Source of the DNA: an uncultured Maribacter sp.
GTDB lineage: Bacteria > Bacteroidota > Bacteroidia > Flavobacteriales > Flavobacteriaceae
DNA length: 64,000 nucleotides
Assembly: GCF_947500405.1 (NCBI RefSeq)
Contig: NZ_CANMRY010000009.1
Span: forward strand, 1-64,000
Reading direction: 5' to 3'
Positions 14,528 through 23,791 of the stretch are shown here, in pieces. Every line of letters begins with the position of its first letter. Position 1 is the stretch's first letter. The position numbers and the translations under genes were made by a program. The notes below the pieces were generated by a model. It made no database searches. It was given only the letters and a program-made list of their open reading frames with translations, and was not told the DNA's origin.

Positions 14528-14899
14528 ATGTACCAAGACAATATTAAAGAAATAGAAAATTTAATTAATAACTACTTCGAGGGAATTTTTTACGGCAACA
14601 CGTCAAGTCTTGAAGCTTGTTTTAGCCTTAACGTAAATATATGGGGAGATATAAATTCAAACGAATATTTTAAAAGTGTTGGTGAGTATATTAAAACCGT
14701 TAAAAATAGAAAAAGCCCTAATGATTTAAACGAAACTTTTAAAATGTCAATTGTAGGGGTAGATATACTTGGAAAAATTGCAATGGTAAAATTACACGTA
14801 CCAATGTTAGGATATAATTATTATGACTACTTATCCCTTTTCAAAATAAAAGACGAATGGAAAATAGTTAATAAGTTATTTACTAATGTTGTTTTGTAG
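14528..14899 (+). CDS. NTF2-like/SnoaL-type protein (putative lumazine-binding family)
   Basis: A 123-residue cytosolic protein with the cone-shaped NTF2-like pattern: helix IKEIENLINNYFEGIFYGN, then LEACFSLNVNIWGDI, helix EYFKSVGEYIKTVKNRKSP, and strands MSIVGVDILGKIAMVKLHVP and YDYLSLFKIKDEWKIVNKLF. It fits the putative lumazine-binding (nuclear transport factor 2 family) proteins common next to tautomerase and hydrolase genes. Function unknown; it lies 5 bp after the broken tautomerase frame and was probably its operon partner. Confidence 0.75.
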   Translation: MYQDNIKEIENLINNYFEGIFYGNTSSLEACFSLNVNIWGDINSNEYFKSVGEYIKTVKNRKSPNDLNETFKMSIVGVDILGKIAMVKLHVPMLGYNYYDYLSLFKIKDEWKIVNKLFTNVVL

Positions 14900-14924
14900 A
14901 CTTCCCTAAAAACGAATTATAATT

Positions 14925-15017
14925 ATGAAGATTACAATTAATGAATTAAAACATAAAGATGCAGAATTGATTATTGAATATTGGTATCAGTATGACGGAA
15001 CAAAATCATTGCAATGA
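14925..15017 (+). pseudogene. GNAT acetyltransferase, 5-prime fragment only
   Basis: A frame of 30 codons reads MKITINELKHKDAELIIEYW, which resembles the first helix of flavobacterial GNAT acetyltransferases (DAELI..YW). It then runs into unrelated sequence and stops at 15015-15017. The break coincides with the start of IS3 transposase text at about 15001-15004, so an insertion followed by deletion removed the rest. Confidence 0.5.
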
Positions 15018-15200
15018 ATCTGCGGTCGTTGAGCGTGTTAACTGCATCTTTAAAGACCAGTTCTATCTTAATAAGACTTTGACACTCTGAAACACACAAA
15101 GAGAGCAACAAAAAATGCAATTAATTTATAGAATGAAATAAGATTACATTTATCTTTAGACTATAAAACACTTAATATGGTATTTAAATTAACAGCTTAA
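15004..15200 (+). pseudogene. IS3-family transposase remnant (C-terminal end of OrfB)
   Basis: Reading from 15004: NHCNESAVVERVNCIFKDQF then YLNKTLTL and stop, which matches the DDE-domain end of IS3-family OrfB (ENAVAERVNGILKDEF). After a frame change at about 15090 the text HTKRATKNAINL-stop-NEIRLHLSLDYKTLNMVFKL follows, the usual tail (NLYNEIRLHLSLDYKTP). So one frameshift and one Tyr-to-stop change are present. The rest of this 356-bp gap (15201-15255) is promoter-like sequence with a possible damaged core CCCGTAACC. Confidence 0.72.
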
Positions 15201-15255
15201 TTATTCCATTTAACCCGTAACCATATTTCAGGACTTGACAGAAGAAAAATCCGAT

Positions 15256-16089
15256 ATGAATAACATAGTCATAAATACGAAACTTGGCAATATTGAATAT
15301 AATTCTATTGGAAAAGGAACTGCAATAGTATTTGTACACGGTGGACACTCAAGTTGCAATGAGACACTCTGCCACAAAGGATTCGATTTAGATAAATACC
15401 AGTTAATTACCCCTTCTCGTCCAGGGTACGGAAACACCCCTTTGGAAAATAACCAAACACCAAAACAAGCAGCCGACTTAATCATAGAGCTTATAAACCA
15501 CCTATCCTTAGGAAAGATAGTTGTATACGGTATTTCAGCAGGCGGATTAACAGCAATTGAGATTGCAAGCAATTACCCAAACAAAGTCAGTAAGCTGATT
15601 CTTGCCTCGGCAATTTCAAAAAAATGGCTTGATGAAAATGACAAAATTTATAAGACGGCAAAAAAGATGTTTAATCCCAGAATGGAAAAATTCGTGTGGG
15701 GAATGGTTAAGTTCTTTTCTCAGATTTTTCCAAATACGATTGCAAATAGTTTTTATCCTCAGTTTTCCTCGAGCTCAAAACATAAGCTAAAAAAGAGTGA
15801 TGTTCAAGAATTGCTTTCTACAATGAAACACTACAATTCTAAAACGGGATTTTTAAATGATATTGACCAAAATATTAATCATGGGACAATTGCAAAAATT
15901 AAATGTCCAACTCTAATTATTCATAGTAAAAATGATAGTAGTGTTCCTTTTGAACATGCTTTATACTCGAATAAAATGATTGACAATTCAGTAATGGTAA
16001 AATTGAATAATGAATGGGGGCATCTATTTTGGATTGGAACTGACTCGAAAAAGTCAATAGAAAAGACGATAAAATTTATTGAACAATAG
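15256..16089 (+). CDS. Alpha/beta hydrolase
   Basis: 277 residues from ATG 15256 (MNNIVINTKLGNIEYNSIG); the frame is open from a TTG at 15235. Classical features: oxyanion text FVHGGHSS (about 26-33), nucleophile elbow YGISAGG (Ser near 93), Asp in IIHSKNDSSVPFEHA, and His in NEWGHLFW near the C-terminus. No signal peptide, so cytosolic. The substrate is not indicated; small-molecule esterase or haloperoxidase-like activity is possible. The downstream attC-like block is missing: within 3 bp of the stop the truncated Fic gene text begins. Confidence 0.83.
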   Translation: MNNIVINTKLGNIEYNSIGKGTAIVFVHGGHSSCNETLCHKGFDLDKYQLITPSRPGYGNTPLENNQTPKQAADLIIELINHLSLGKIVVYGISAGGLTAIEIASNYPNKVSKLILASAISKKWLDENDKIYKTAKKMFNPRMEKFVWGMVKFFSQIFPNTIANSFYPQFSSSSKHKLKKSDVQELLSTMKHYNSKTGFLNDIDQNINHGTIAKIKCPTLIIHSKNDSSVPFEHALYSNKMIDNSVMVKLNNEWGHLFWIGTDSKKSIEKTIKFIEQ

Positions 16090-16091
16090 AA

Positions 16092-16993
16092 TTCCAGCAC
16101 GCAAAAACCAATATGAAAGAGGCTCTTATAAAAAAAGAAGATATTAACCCAGAAAAAAGAGATGATTGGGGTGAAGTACATAATTATATAAAAGCAATTA
16201 ACACCTCAATTAAGGACTTGGAAAAACTACCAATTTCAAATCGACTAATAAAAAAACACATAAAACCCTTTTATCAGGGGTTAGAGGCAAACATAAAATA
16301 CCTGGTGATTTTAGAACAAGTCAGAATTGGATTGGAGCAACCCTAAAGGATGCTATTTTCATTCCTCCTCATCATTCTGAAGTAATTGAACTAATGAGTG
16401 ATTTAGAAAAATTCATTAATGAAGATGAACATCATGTTCCTCATTTAATCAAAATTGCTATCGTTCATTATAAATTTGAAACTATCCATCCTTTTTTAGA
16501 TGGAAACGGACGATTGGGTAGATTACTTATTACACTCTATTTAGTGAGTAACAATGTCCTAAAAAAATCGTCATTATACTTATCCGATTTCTTTGAAAAA
16601 AACAAAGGCTATTATTATGATAATTTAATGACAGTTAGATTAACAAACAACCTAGTTCAGTGGATTAAATTTTTCTTAGTAGGAGTAATAGAAACTTCAA
16701 AAGAATCAATTCAGGTATTTAAAGATATTATTGCCTTAAAGACAGATATTGAAACAAACCGCTTACCAAAATTAGGTAGTAGAATTGAAAATGCTCAACA
16801 ATTGCTAAAGCAATTATTTCAAATTCCAATTACTGACTCAAAACAAGTATCGGAACTTTTAGGAATATCACCTTCAACAGCTAATAGACTAATTAAAGAA
16901 TTAATTGAACTTAAAATACTTTCTGAGTTAACAGGTTACAAACGAAATAGGAAATATATGTTTACAGAATACTTTAAAATATTTCATAAATAA
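16092..16993 (+). pseudogene. Fic-family protein, N-terminally truncated and frameshifted
   Basis: The first frame (ATG 16113, MKEALIKKEDINPEKRDDWG) matches the middle of Fic proteins; the family's N-terminal domain, including the SSxIEGT motif, is missing. The frame shifts at the A-run near 16246-16252: in the other phase the expected text continues (THKTLLSGVRGKHKIPGDFR, TSQNWIGATLKDAIFIPPHH) into the frame ending at 16993. The catalytic motif HPFLDGNGRLGR is intact, followed by a C-terminal winged helix (VSELLGISPSTANRLIKEL). Fic enzymes AMPylate proteins. With both defects it is probably dead, unless the C-terminal part from 16394 is made alone. Text CCAGCACGCAA at 16092-16102 resembles the left end of site G, hinting at a cassette junction. 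Confidence 0.75.
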
Positions 16994-17019
16994 AACGGAT
17001 TAAAACTAAAGACAATACT

Positions 17020-17049
17020 ATGTAAAATGTATTAAAACGCATTTTACAT
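17020..17049 (+). repeat. Short hairpin after the Fic pseudogene
   Basis: ATGTAAAATG (17020-17029) and CATTTTACAT (17040-17049) are perfect 10-bp inverted repeats with a 10-nt loop. No T-run follows, so a standard terminator is doubtful; it could be the core of another degenerate attC-like block or an operator for the next gene. Confidence 0.4.
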
Positions 17050-17101
17050 TAACCGTTACCTTTAATACAGCGAATATGAAAAAATTTCTAACTAAAAATT
17101 C

Positions 17102-18196
17102 ATGAAAAAGATAGCCCCAATATTGGCATTAGTACTTTTTATTAATATTTACTGTCATGGGCAAAACACCTATTCGTATTCTAAACCTAAAGAACTAACA
17201 GATGGCTGGGAAACTAATACTTTATTAGCTCAAAATATAGATACAACAGCAATACATGAATTATTTAACCAGATACTAAATAAGGAAGATAAAATTCATA
17301 GTATTCTTTTGGTAAAAGATAAACAGTTAATTCTTGAAGAGTATTTTAATGGACAATTAGCTAACCAACCCCATGACTTGCGTTCTACTACAAAAAGCGT
17401 ACAATCTATTTTAATGGGAATTGCTATTGATAAAGGCTTTATTCAAAGTATTAACGACCCAATTTTAAAATATTTAAAAACTACTATTCCAACTAAAAAT
17501 CTAGATTCCAGAAAAGAGAAAATAACTATAAAACATCTTTTAACAATGTCTAGCGGATTAGATTGTAATGATTGGGATAAAAAGTCTAAGGGGCAAGAAG
17601 ATAAAGTATATAAAAAAAAGGATTGGCTTCAGTACACTCTTAATTTACCAGTTATAAATGAACCTGGACAAGTTTCTACTTATTGTTCCATGGGTGCAAT
17701 TTTAATAGCCGAGATAATAAGTCAAGCGTCCGGAATGGCAATCCAAGAATTTGCTCAAAAGTATTTATTTGCCCCGTTAGGAATAACAAATTTATATTGG
17801 GGTCATACATCAGACAAAAAAATTCTTCCCTCTGGGAAAAGATTATATATGACCTCCCGAGATATAGCAAAAATAGGAGTTTTAATACTCAATAACGGAA
17901 TGTGGAATAAAAAGCAAATTGTTTCGCAGAAATGGATTGATGAATCTACCACTCCTAAAACAAAAATTACAGGAATTAACTATGGCTACTTTTGGTGGAA
18001 TATACCATACAAAGTAAATAATGAAATTATAATTTCAAAAACCGCAACAGGAAATGGTGGGCAATATATTATGATTATACCCAAAATGAATATAGTTGCC
18101 ATATTTACTGGTGGTGCATATAATTCTCACGAAGACAAATTAGCATTTAAAATAATGCAAAAAGTGTTCTTACCTAGTATTAGTGTTAAACAATAA
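17102..18196 (+). CDS. Secreted serine hydrolase (beta-lactamase/PBP fold)
   Basis: 364 residues with a signal peptide (MKKIAPILALVLFINIYCHG, cut near Q21). PF00144-type domain: nucleophile S-T-T-K in LRSTTKSVQS (about 96-105), and GNGGQY near 319 in the place of the KTG box. The middle Tyr motif reads YCSMG rather than YSN, a conservative change seen in some esterase-like members. Text HLLTMSSGLD is typical of the family. It is unlike the 484-residue enzyme at the start of the window in length and tail. Probably an esterase or peptidase in the periplasm. It is the last gene before the core genome. Confidence 0.82.
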   Translation: MKKIAPILALVLFINIYCHGQNTYSYSKPKELTDGWETNTLLAQNIDTTAIHELFNQILNKEDKIHSILLVKDKQLILEEYFNGQLANQPHDLRSTTKSVQSILMGIAIDKGFIQSINDPILKYLKTTIPTKNLDSRKEKITIKHLLTMSSGLDCNDWDKKSKGQEDKVYKKKDWLQYTLNLPVINEPGQVSTYCSMGAILIAEIISQASGMAIQEFAQKYLFAPLGITNLYWGHTSDKKILPSGKRLYMTSRDIAKIGVLILNNGMWNKKQIVSQKWIDESTTPKTKITGINYGYFWWNIPYKVNNEIIISKTATGNGGQYIMIIPKMNIVAIFTGGAYNSHEDKLAFKIMQKVFLPSISVKQ

Positions 18197-18307
18197 TAAA
18201 AATTAGCATTCCTATATTTTTAGGGAATTTATAAAAGTACTTATGTATTTTTATACAGATTTATACCTAAATTTTTACATTAACCCTAGTCTTAACTATA
18301 TAATTAC

Positions 18308-19330
18308 ATGGAAGTATCTAATCTTAAAAAAGTTGTTGTAGGTGTCCCAAAAGCAGAACTTCATTTACATATTGAAGGTAGTTTTGAACCTGAACTTATG
18401 TTCCAGATAGCGAAAAGAAATAATATAATTTTAGATTATGATTCTATAGATTCTTTAAAAAAAGCATACCAATTTAATAACCTTCAAGAATTTTTAGATA
18501 TTTATTATACTGGAGCTAAAGTGCTCTTATATGAACAAGATTTTTTTGATTTAACTTGGGCATATGTAACTAAAGTACACAGTGAAAATGTTGTACATGT
18601 AGAGGTGTTTTTTGACCCCCAAACACATACCAATAGAGGTGTTTCATTTTCTGTAGTTATAAAAGGTATATACAAAGCTCTTGAAAAAGCAAAACAAGAA
18701 TTAAATATTTCTTTTAAATTAATAATGTCTTACTTAAGGCATTTAAGTGAAGAAGAAGCCTTTAAAACATTAGAATCTTCATTACCTTATAAAGACTGGA
18801 TTGATGGTGTTGGCTTAGACTCTTCCGAAATTGGAAATCCGCCTAGCAAATTTGCTAAAGTTTTTGAAGCTTCTGCAAAACACGGTTACAAATTAGTGGC
18901 TCATGCTGGCGAAGAAGGCCCTGTAAATTATATTTGGGAAGCTTTGGATCTTTTAAAGGTTATAAGAATAGACCACGGAAATCGCTGTCTAGATGATGAA
19001 AAACTAGTTCAAAAATTAGTTAAAGAAAAGGTTGCCCTAACCTTATGTCCATTAAGTAATGTAGCACTTAAAGTTATTTCTAAAATGGAAGAACATCCTG
19101 TTGCAAAAATGCTTGACAAGGGAATTGTTGCTACCATACATTCTGATGACCCCGCATATTTTGGTGGTTATATGAATGCTAATTATTACGAAGCAGCTAA
19201 AGCTCTTAACCTAAATAAAAAACAAATAATGCAATTGGCAATTAACAGTTTTAAAGCTAGCTGGTTAGCTTCTAATGTTAAAGAAAAGCATATTTTAGAG
19301 GTAAAGAATTATTTTAATTCTTTGAATTAA
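18308..19330 (+). CDS. Adenine/adenosine deaminase family enzyme, probably adenine deaminase type
   Basis: A 340-residue amidohydrolase with all metal and catalytic motifs of the ADA-like family: HLHIEGS (H19, H21), VAHAGEEG (about 198-205), IDHGNRC (about 222-228) and IHSDDPAYFGGY. The SDDPAYFGGY text and the short length favour the fungal Aah1-type adenine deaminase branch over adenosine deaminase, where this site reads TDDP. It would turn adenine into hypoxanthine in purine salvage. First clear housekeeping gene after the accessory region; convergent with hemL. Confidence 0.8.
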   Translation: MEVSNLKKVVVGVPKAELHLHIEGSFEPELMFQIAKRNNIILDYDSIDSLKKAYQFNNLQEFLDIYYTGAKVLLYEQDFFDLTWAYVTKVHSENVVHVEVFFDPQTHTNRGVSFSVVIKGIYKALEKAKQELNISFKLIMSYLRHLSEEEAFKTLESSLPYKDWIDGVGLDSSEIGNPPSKFAKVFEASAKHGYKLVAHAGEEGPVNYIWEALDLLKVIRIDHGNRCLDDEKLVQKLVKEKVALTLCPLSNVALKVISKMEEHPVAKMLDKGIVATIHSDDPAYFGGYMNANYYEAAKALNLNKKQIMQLAINSFKASWLASNVKEKHILEVKNYFNSLN

Positions 19331-19373
19331 TTACACGACTCACTCTAGTCTAAATACTTAAAAACCAACTCAC

Positions 19374-20651
19374 TTAAAACACCTTATCTATAGCATCAAT
19401 AGTTTTATCCAAATCTTGATAAGACAAGGCATCATTTAAAAAATAACTTTCAAAAGCAGAAGGAGGCAAATAAATACCCTGCTCTAACATGCCATGAAAG
19501 TACTTCTTAAAAGTGTCGTTATTTCCTTTAGCTGAAGATGCAAAATCTACTACAGGAGTATCTGTAAAATGCACAGAAATCATACTTCCATAACGGTTTA
19601 TTTGGTACGGAATTCCCTTTGTTTTTAAAACAGCATCAAAACCTTTATGCAAATACTCTGTTTTTTCTGCAAGGCTTTCAAAAACTTCTGGGCTATTATT
19701 TAATTCGGTCAACATTGCTAAACCTGCACTCATTGCTAATGGGTTACCACTAAGTGTTCCTGCTTGGTAAACTGGTCCGTCTGGAGCTAAATAACTCATG
19801 ATTTCATTACTAGCAGCAAAAGCACCAACGGGTAAACCGCCACCTATTACTTTTCCAAAAGTAACAATATCTGCATCTACGCCTAAAGCTTCTTGTGCCC
19901 CGCCTACTCCTAAGCGAAACCCTGTCATTACCTCATCAAAAATTAATAAAATCCCTTCTTTAGTACAAAGTTCTCTTAGGCCTTTAATAAATTCTGAAGT
20001 AGGAATAATGCAACCCATATTACCTGCAATAGGCTCTATTATTATTGCTGCAATTTCCCCAGCATTAGCATCTGTAAGTGCTTTTACGCTAGCTAAGTCA
20101 TTATAATTTGCTAATAGTGTGTCTTTTGCTGTTCCTTGGGTAACACCTGGACTATTAGGACTACCAAAAGTTACTGCACCACTACCCGCTTGTATTAAAA
20201 AAGAATCGGAATGACCGTGGTAACATCCAGCAAATTTTATGATTTTATCTTTTCCTGTATACCCTCTTGCTAAACGCACAGCACTCATACAAGCCTCTGT
20301 ACCACTATTAACAAAGCGTATTTTATCTATATTAGGAACCATAGAAACTGCTAGTTTTGCTAAATTTGTTTCTATTTCTGTAGGCATTCCAAAAGATGTT
20401 CCTTTTTTTGCTTTATCTACAATAGCATTTATTACAGGCTCATAGGCGTGCCCTAATATTAATGGCCCCCATGAAGCTATATAATCTATAAGTGTATTAC
20501 CATCTTCATCATACAAATATGCTCCTTTTGCTTCTTTTACAAAGATTGGATTCCCACCAACAGCTTTAAAAGCACGTACCGGAGAATTTACACCTCCAGG
20601 AATATATTTTTTAGCATCATTAAATAAGGCACTACTTCTTTTATAAATCAT
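19374..20651 (-). CDS. hemL: Glutamate-1-semialdehyde 2,1-aminomutase
   Basis: 425 residues, the normal length. Class III aminotransferase fold with PLP lysine K267 in [23 protein letters not shown] holding the cofactor-ring Asp, and [14 protein letters not shown] near 117-130. N-terminal [12 protein letters not shown] is diagnostic for HemL rather than other class III transaminases. It converts glutamate-1-semialdehyde to 5-aminolevulinate, the first committed tetrapyrrole precursor. Start at the ATG 18 bp downstream of the next gene's stop. Confidence 0.95.
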   Translation of the reverse strand: MIYKRSSALFNDAKKYIPGGVNSPVRAFKAVGGNPIFVKEAKGAYLYDEDGNTLIDYIASWGPLILGHAYEPVINAIVDKAKKGTSFGMPTEIETNLAKLAVSMVPNIDKIRFVNSGTEACMSAVRLARGYTGKDKIIKFAGCYHGHSDSFLIQAGSGAVTFGSPNSPGVTQGTAKDTLLANYNDLASVKALTDANAGEIAAIIIEPIAGNMGCIIPTSEFIKGLRELCTKEGILLIFDEVMTGFRLGVGGAQEALGVDADIVTFGKVIGGGLPVGAFAASNEIMSYLAPDGPVYQAGTLSGNPLAMSAGLAMLTELNNSPEVFESLAEKTEYLHKGFDAVLKTKGIPYQINRYGSMISVHFTDTPVVDFASSAKGNNDTFKKYFHGMLEQGIYLPPSAFESYFLNDALSYQDLDKTIDAIDKVF

Positions 20652-20669
20652 CTTTTATAATTGCTATTT

Positions 20670-21485
20670 TTATTTTACTACAAGTTCCTGACCAATAGAC
20701 AAATTGGTGTTTTGCATTCTATTCATTCGCATTAATTCTTCTACAGAAACAAAATATTTTCTTGATATAGAATACAAGGTATCTCCTTTTTGAACAATGT
20801 GTTTTTTAGAATTTACTTTAGGTACTATTATTGGTTTTCTTTTTACGTTTGCTACACTTCCCTTTGGAGTATCATAGGTATATAATTGATACTTATCTAT
20901 AAGGTAAATAAGTTTTTGAGGATATTTTTTATCTGTAGCGTACCCTGCTTTTCGTAACCCTTTAGCCCATGCTTTATAATCTTTATGGTGATAATCAAAC
21001 AAAAAAGCATACCTAGACCTTGTTGTTAAAAAAACACTGTGGTCTCTATAAGAATACCTTGGGTGGTTATATTTTCTAAAACACTCTCCTTTTTCATCAT
21101 CATCATGAAAATCATAATCGCCTTCCCATCCTGTATGGCATTTTATTCCAAAATGATTATTTGTTTTCATGGCTAACTCTCCTTTGCCATAACCGCTTTC
21201 TAATAATCCTTGCGCTAAAGTTATACTTGCAGGTATACCATAAGCCATCATTTCTATCTGCGCTATTTCTGAGAAAGTATCTATATATTCTTGAGCTGTA
21301 TTAAATTTAAAATGAACAAACTTTTCAGAATCTTTTGGTAAATCCTTATTCCTTTTTACAGTTTTCCTTTTTTTATGAGAAACTACATTTTCTGTTTTTA
21401 GCTTACCAGAATGTATTGTCGTTTTTTTGGATTTACAACCAATTACTAAAAAAACTACTAAAAGAAAGAAACTATATTTTTTCAT
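20670..21485 (-). CDS. Glucosaminidase (GH73-like) lipoprotein with LysM domain
   Basis: 271 residues. Lipobox VIGC (Cys17). A glucosaminidase domain covers about 65-205 (SITLAQGLLESGYGKGELA with likely catalytic Glu97, then NNHFGIKCHTGWEG and GYATDKKYPQKLI). A single C-terminal LysM (about 226-270: HIVQKGDTLYSISRKYFVSV) binds peptidoglycan. It should cut the glycan strands of the wall during growth or separation. It overlaps the upstream ACC-deaminase-like gene by 4 bp, so they share a transcript. Confidence 0.9.
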   Translation of the reverse strand: MKKYSFFLLVVFLVIGCKSKKTTIHSGKLKTENVVSHKKRKTVKRNKDLPKDSEKFVHFKFNTAQEYIDTFSEIAQIEMMAYGIPASITLAQGLLESGYGKGELAMKTNNHFGIKCHTGWEGDYDFHDDDEKGECFRKYNHPRYSYRDHSVFLTTRSRYAFLFDYHHKDYKAWAKGLRKAGYATDKKYPQKLIYLIDKYQLYTYDTPKGSVANVKRKPIIVPKVNSKKHIVQKGDTLYSISRKYFVSVEELMRMNRMQNTNLSIGQELVVK

Positions 21486-22387
21486 TCTACTATTCCTAAT
21501 TGATTTTTCTTTTTTAATACTGCATTCATTCCTTTAATTCCTTGTAAGCCACCCGTATGAATTGCTAATATTTTTGTGCCAGGTATAAAAAAGTCTTCTT
21601 TTATCATCTCTATCAAACCGTATACCATTTTACCTGTATATATTGGATCTAACGGAATATTAGTTTCTTTTTTAAAAGCATTAATAAACATAATTAATTC
21701 TGAAGAAACTTTACCATAACCTCCAAAATGATACTTATTTTGAAGTTCCCAATTTATTTTGGTTGCAAATTTACGAATATCTTCTTGTAAAAAATCACCC
21801 TTTAAGGCAGGAAAACCAATTACTTTTTGATTATTTTTTGATGTATTTATAATTCCAGCAATAGTACCTCCAGTACCTACAGCTAAAGCAATTACATTAA
21901 AGACATTGTCTTCTGGAGTTAAGATCTCTTCGCACCCTTGTATTGCTAAAGAGTTACTACCACCTTCTGGCAATAAATAAAAATCTTTAAATTCTTTCCT
22001 TAGTTGGTTTATAAATTCTGACGCTTCTTTAGACTTATACGCCTCTCTAGTAACAAATTTAAAATGCATACCATGCTCTTTTGCCAAACGTAACGTAGCA
22101 TTATTTTGCCATTTACCTTGAAGCTCTTCTCCCCTAATAATACCAATAGTTTGCAAGCCTTGCTCTTTACCTGCATAAGCCGTTGCTGCAATATGGTTAG
22201 AGTATGCACCACCAAAGGTTAGTATGGTATTTTGCTTTTTTTCTTTAGCTGCTAGAATGTTGTATTTTAATTTGCGATACTTATTTCCAGAAATTAACGG
22301 GTGTATTAAATCTTCTCGCTTTATGTAGAGCGAAATTTCTTTTTCTTTAAGTATAGGAAGATGTACTTTTTGATTCTGCGTTTGCAC
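21482..22387 (-). CDS. ACC deaminase/D-cysteine desulfhydrase-family PLP enzyme
   Basis: 301 residues of fold-type II PLP enzyme: PLP lysine K36 in SGNKYRKLKY, TFGGAYSNHIAATAYAG, the phosphate-binding glycine loop ALAVGTGGTIAGI, and YTGKMVYGLIE near the C-terminus. Bacterial relatives deaminate D-cysteine or 1-aminocyclopropane-1-carboxylate; the sequence alone does not settle which. It leads a two-gene unit with the LysM glucosaminidase. Confidence 0.88.
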   Translation of the reverse strand: MQTQNQKVHLPILKEKEISLYIKREDLIHPLISGNKYRKLKYNILAAKEKKQNTILTFGGAYSNHIAATAYAGKEQGLQTIGIIRGEELQGKWQNNATLRLAKEHGMHFKFVTREAYKSKEASEFINQLRKEFKDFYLLPEGGSNSLAIQGCEEILTPEDNVFNVIALAVGTGGTIAGIINTSKNNQKVIGFPALKGDFLQEDIRKFATKINWELQNKYHFGGYGKVSSELIMFINAFKKETNIPLDPIYTGKMVYGLIEMIKEDFFIPGTKILAIHTGGLQGIKGMNAVLKKKNQLGIVE

Positions 22388-22398
22388 TAAACTCTTGT

Positions 22399-22731
22399 TT
22401 AATTACGCCAAAGGTATTTAATAAAGCTGAAGAATTTTCTTTGATTTAAATAATCTAAATTATTCTCATTATAATAAGCTTCACGCTCAAAGCTAATATT
22501 TTGATATGCTTTATATGTGTCTAAATAAAAAACACTTCGTAGTAGCCATTCTGTTACATACCAAATGTAAAAAGGGATAATAAGCAATTCTTGCTGCTGT
22601 TTAAGGTGAATTTTTTCATGATTAATAAGTACAATATCTTCTTTTAAGGTAGTATCCTTTAGAATTATAAAAGGCCATAAAGACAAGCCTACGTAATTTT
22701 TATAGAAGAAATGTTTGAATATTAATATCAT
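22399..22731 (-). CDS. Conserved hypothetical membrane protein with HEKIH motif
   Basis: 110 residues. NHEKIHLKQQQELL (about 37-50) is an HEXXH-like sequence like that of M56/BlaR1-type metalloprotease fragments, followed by a hydrophobic segment (IPFYIWYVTEWLL) and an aromatic C-terminus. It looks like the short flavobacterial family of unknown function with this motif. Whether it binds zinc is not known. It ends 11 bp before the ACC-deaminase-like gene on the same strand. Confidence 0.7.
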   Translation of the reverse strand: MILIFKHFFYKNYVGLSLWPFIILKDTTLKEDIVLINHEKIHLKQQQELLIIPFYIWYVTEWLLRSVFYLDTYKAYQNISFEREAYYNENNLDYLNQRKFFSFIKYLWRN

Positions 22732-22930
22732 AAATACTTTTTACAAACGCTTACCCTCAAAGATAATTGTAATTTTTTAATCTTTAAAAGTTCCTAGATT
22801 TACATATAAACAAAATCGATTAAAGAATAAAAAAACCTATAAACCTTGCTAAATTATATGGCTTTCTAACAAATACAAGGCATTTATCAACAAAGAATCC
22901 GTAATTTTATTGCAAAACTTTATAAGCTAA

Positions 22931-23098
<168 letters not shown>

Positions 23099-23176
23099 CC
23101 AGATGTTTCTTCGGCATGATTTTTGAGATGTTTTAATTACAAAAAATCTATTCTAATCCCAAAAAATATAGTTGTT

Positions 23177-23737
23177 ATGAAAAAACTACAATTACTCGCA
23201 ATACCAATATTAGTATTGGCTGTATTAAGTTCTTGTACCTCGGTACGCGTACTTTCTGATTATGATAAAGATGCTAATTTTAATTCGTATAAATCATACG
23301 CATTTTACAAGACTGGCATTGATAAAGCGCAAATTTCTGATTTAGATAAAAAAAGAATTTTAAGAGCTATTGATACTGAAATGGCCACAAGAGGTTTTAT
23401 AAAATCTAGCTCTCCGGATATCTTAGTAAGCATTTTTACTAAAGAGAAAGAACAAGTTGATGTTTACAATAACTACTGGGGTGGTGGTTTTGGTTGGGGC
23501 TGGAATCCTTATTATTGGGGACCAGGGTGGAACAATGGCACCCAAGTAAGCACTAGAACACAAGGTTCTCTTTATATAGATTTAATTGATGCTAAAAGCA
23601 AAGAATTGGTTTGGCAAGGAAAAGGAATTGGAACTCTTTCTCCTTCTAAAAGTATAGAAAAGAAAGAAGAACGTATACAGCAGTTTGTTGGCGAAATATT
23701 AAAAGCTTATCCGCCACAAATAATGGCTGTAAAATAA
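23177..23737 (+). CDS. DUF4136-family lipoprotein
   Basis: About 186 residues from ATG 23177, preferred to the upstream start at 23123 because it begins a normal signal peptide with lipobox LSSC. DUF4136 pattern: SDYDKDANFNSYKSYAF, then ILRAIDTEMATRGF, PDILVSIFTK, a Gly/Trp/Tyr-rich loop (NYWGGGFGWGWNPYYWGPGW), and SLYIDLIDAKSKELVWQGKG. The function of the family is unknown; members are outer-membrane or periplasmic lipoproteins. Confidence 0.88.
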   Translation: MKKLQLLAIPILVLAVLSSCTSVRVLSDYDKDANFNSYKSYAFYKTGIDKAQISDLDKKRILRAIDTEMATRGFIKSSSPDILVSIFTKEKEQVDVYNNYWGGGFGWGWNPYYWGPGWNNGTQVSTRTQGSLYIDLIDAKSKELVWQGKGIGTLSPSKSIEKKEERIQQFVGEILKAYPPQIMAVK

Positions 23738-23760
23738 GTGTCTGTATATAAATTTTAATA

Positions 23761-23790
23761 AAGAGGTTGTTTAGATAAACAATCTCTTTT
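23761..23790. terminator. Bidirectional terminator
   Basis: AAGAGGTTGTTT (23761-23772) pairs with AAACAATCTCTT (23777-23788) through one G-U wobble, with a 4-nt loop and T-run on the + strand. It separates two convergent genes whose stops lie on either side. Confidence 0.8.
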
Positions 23791-23791
23791 T

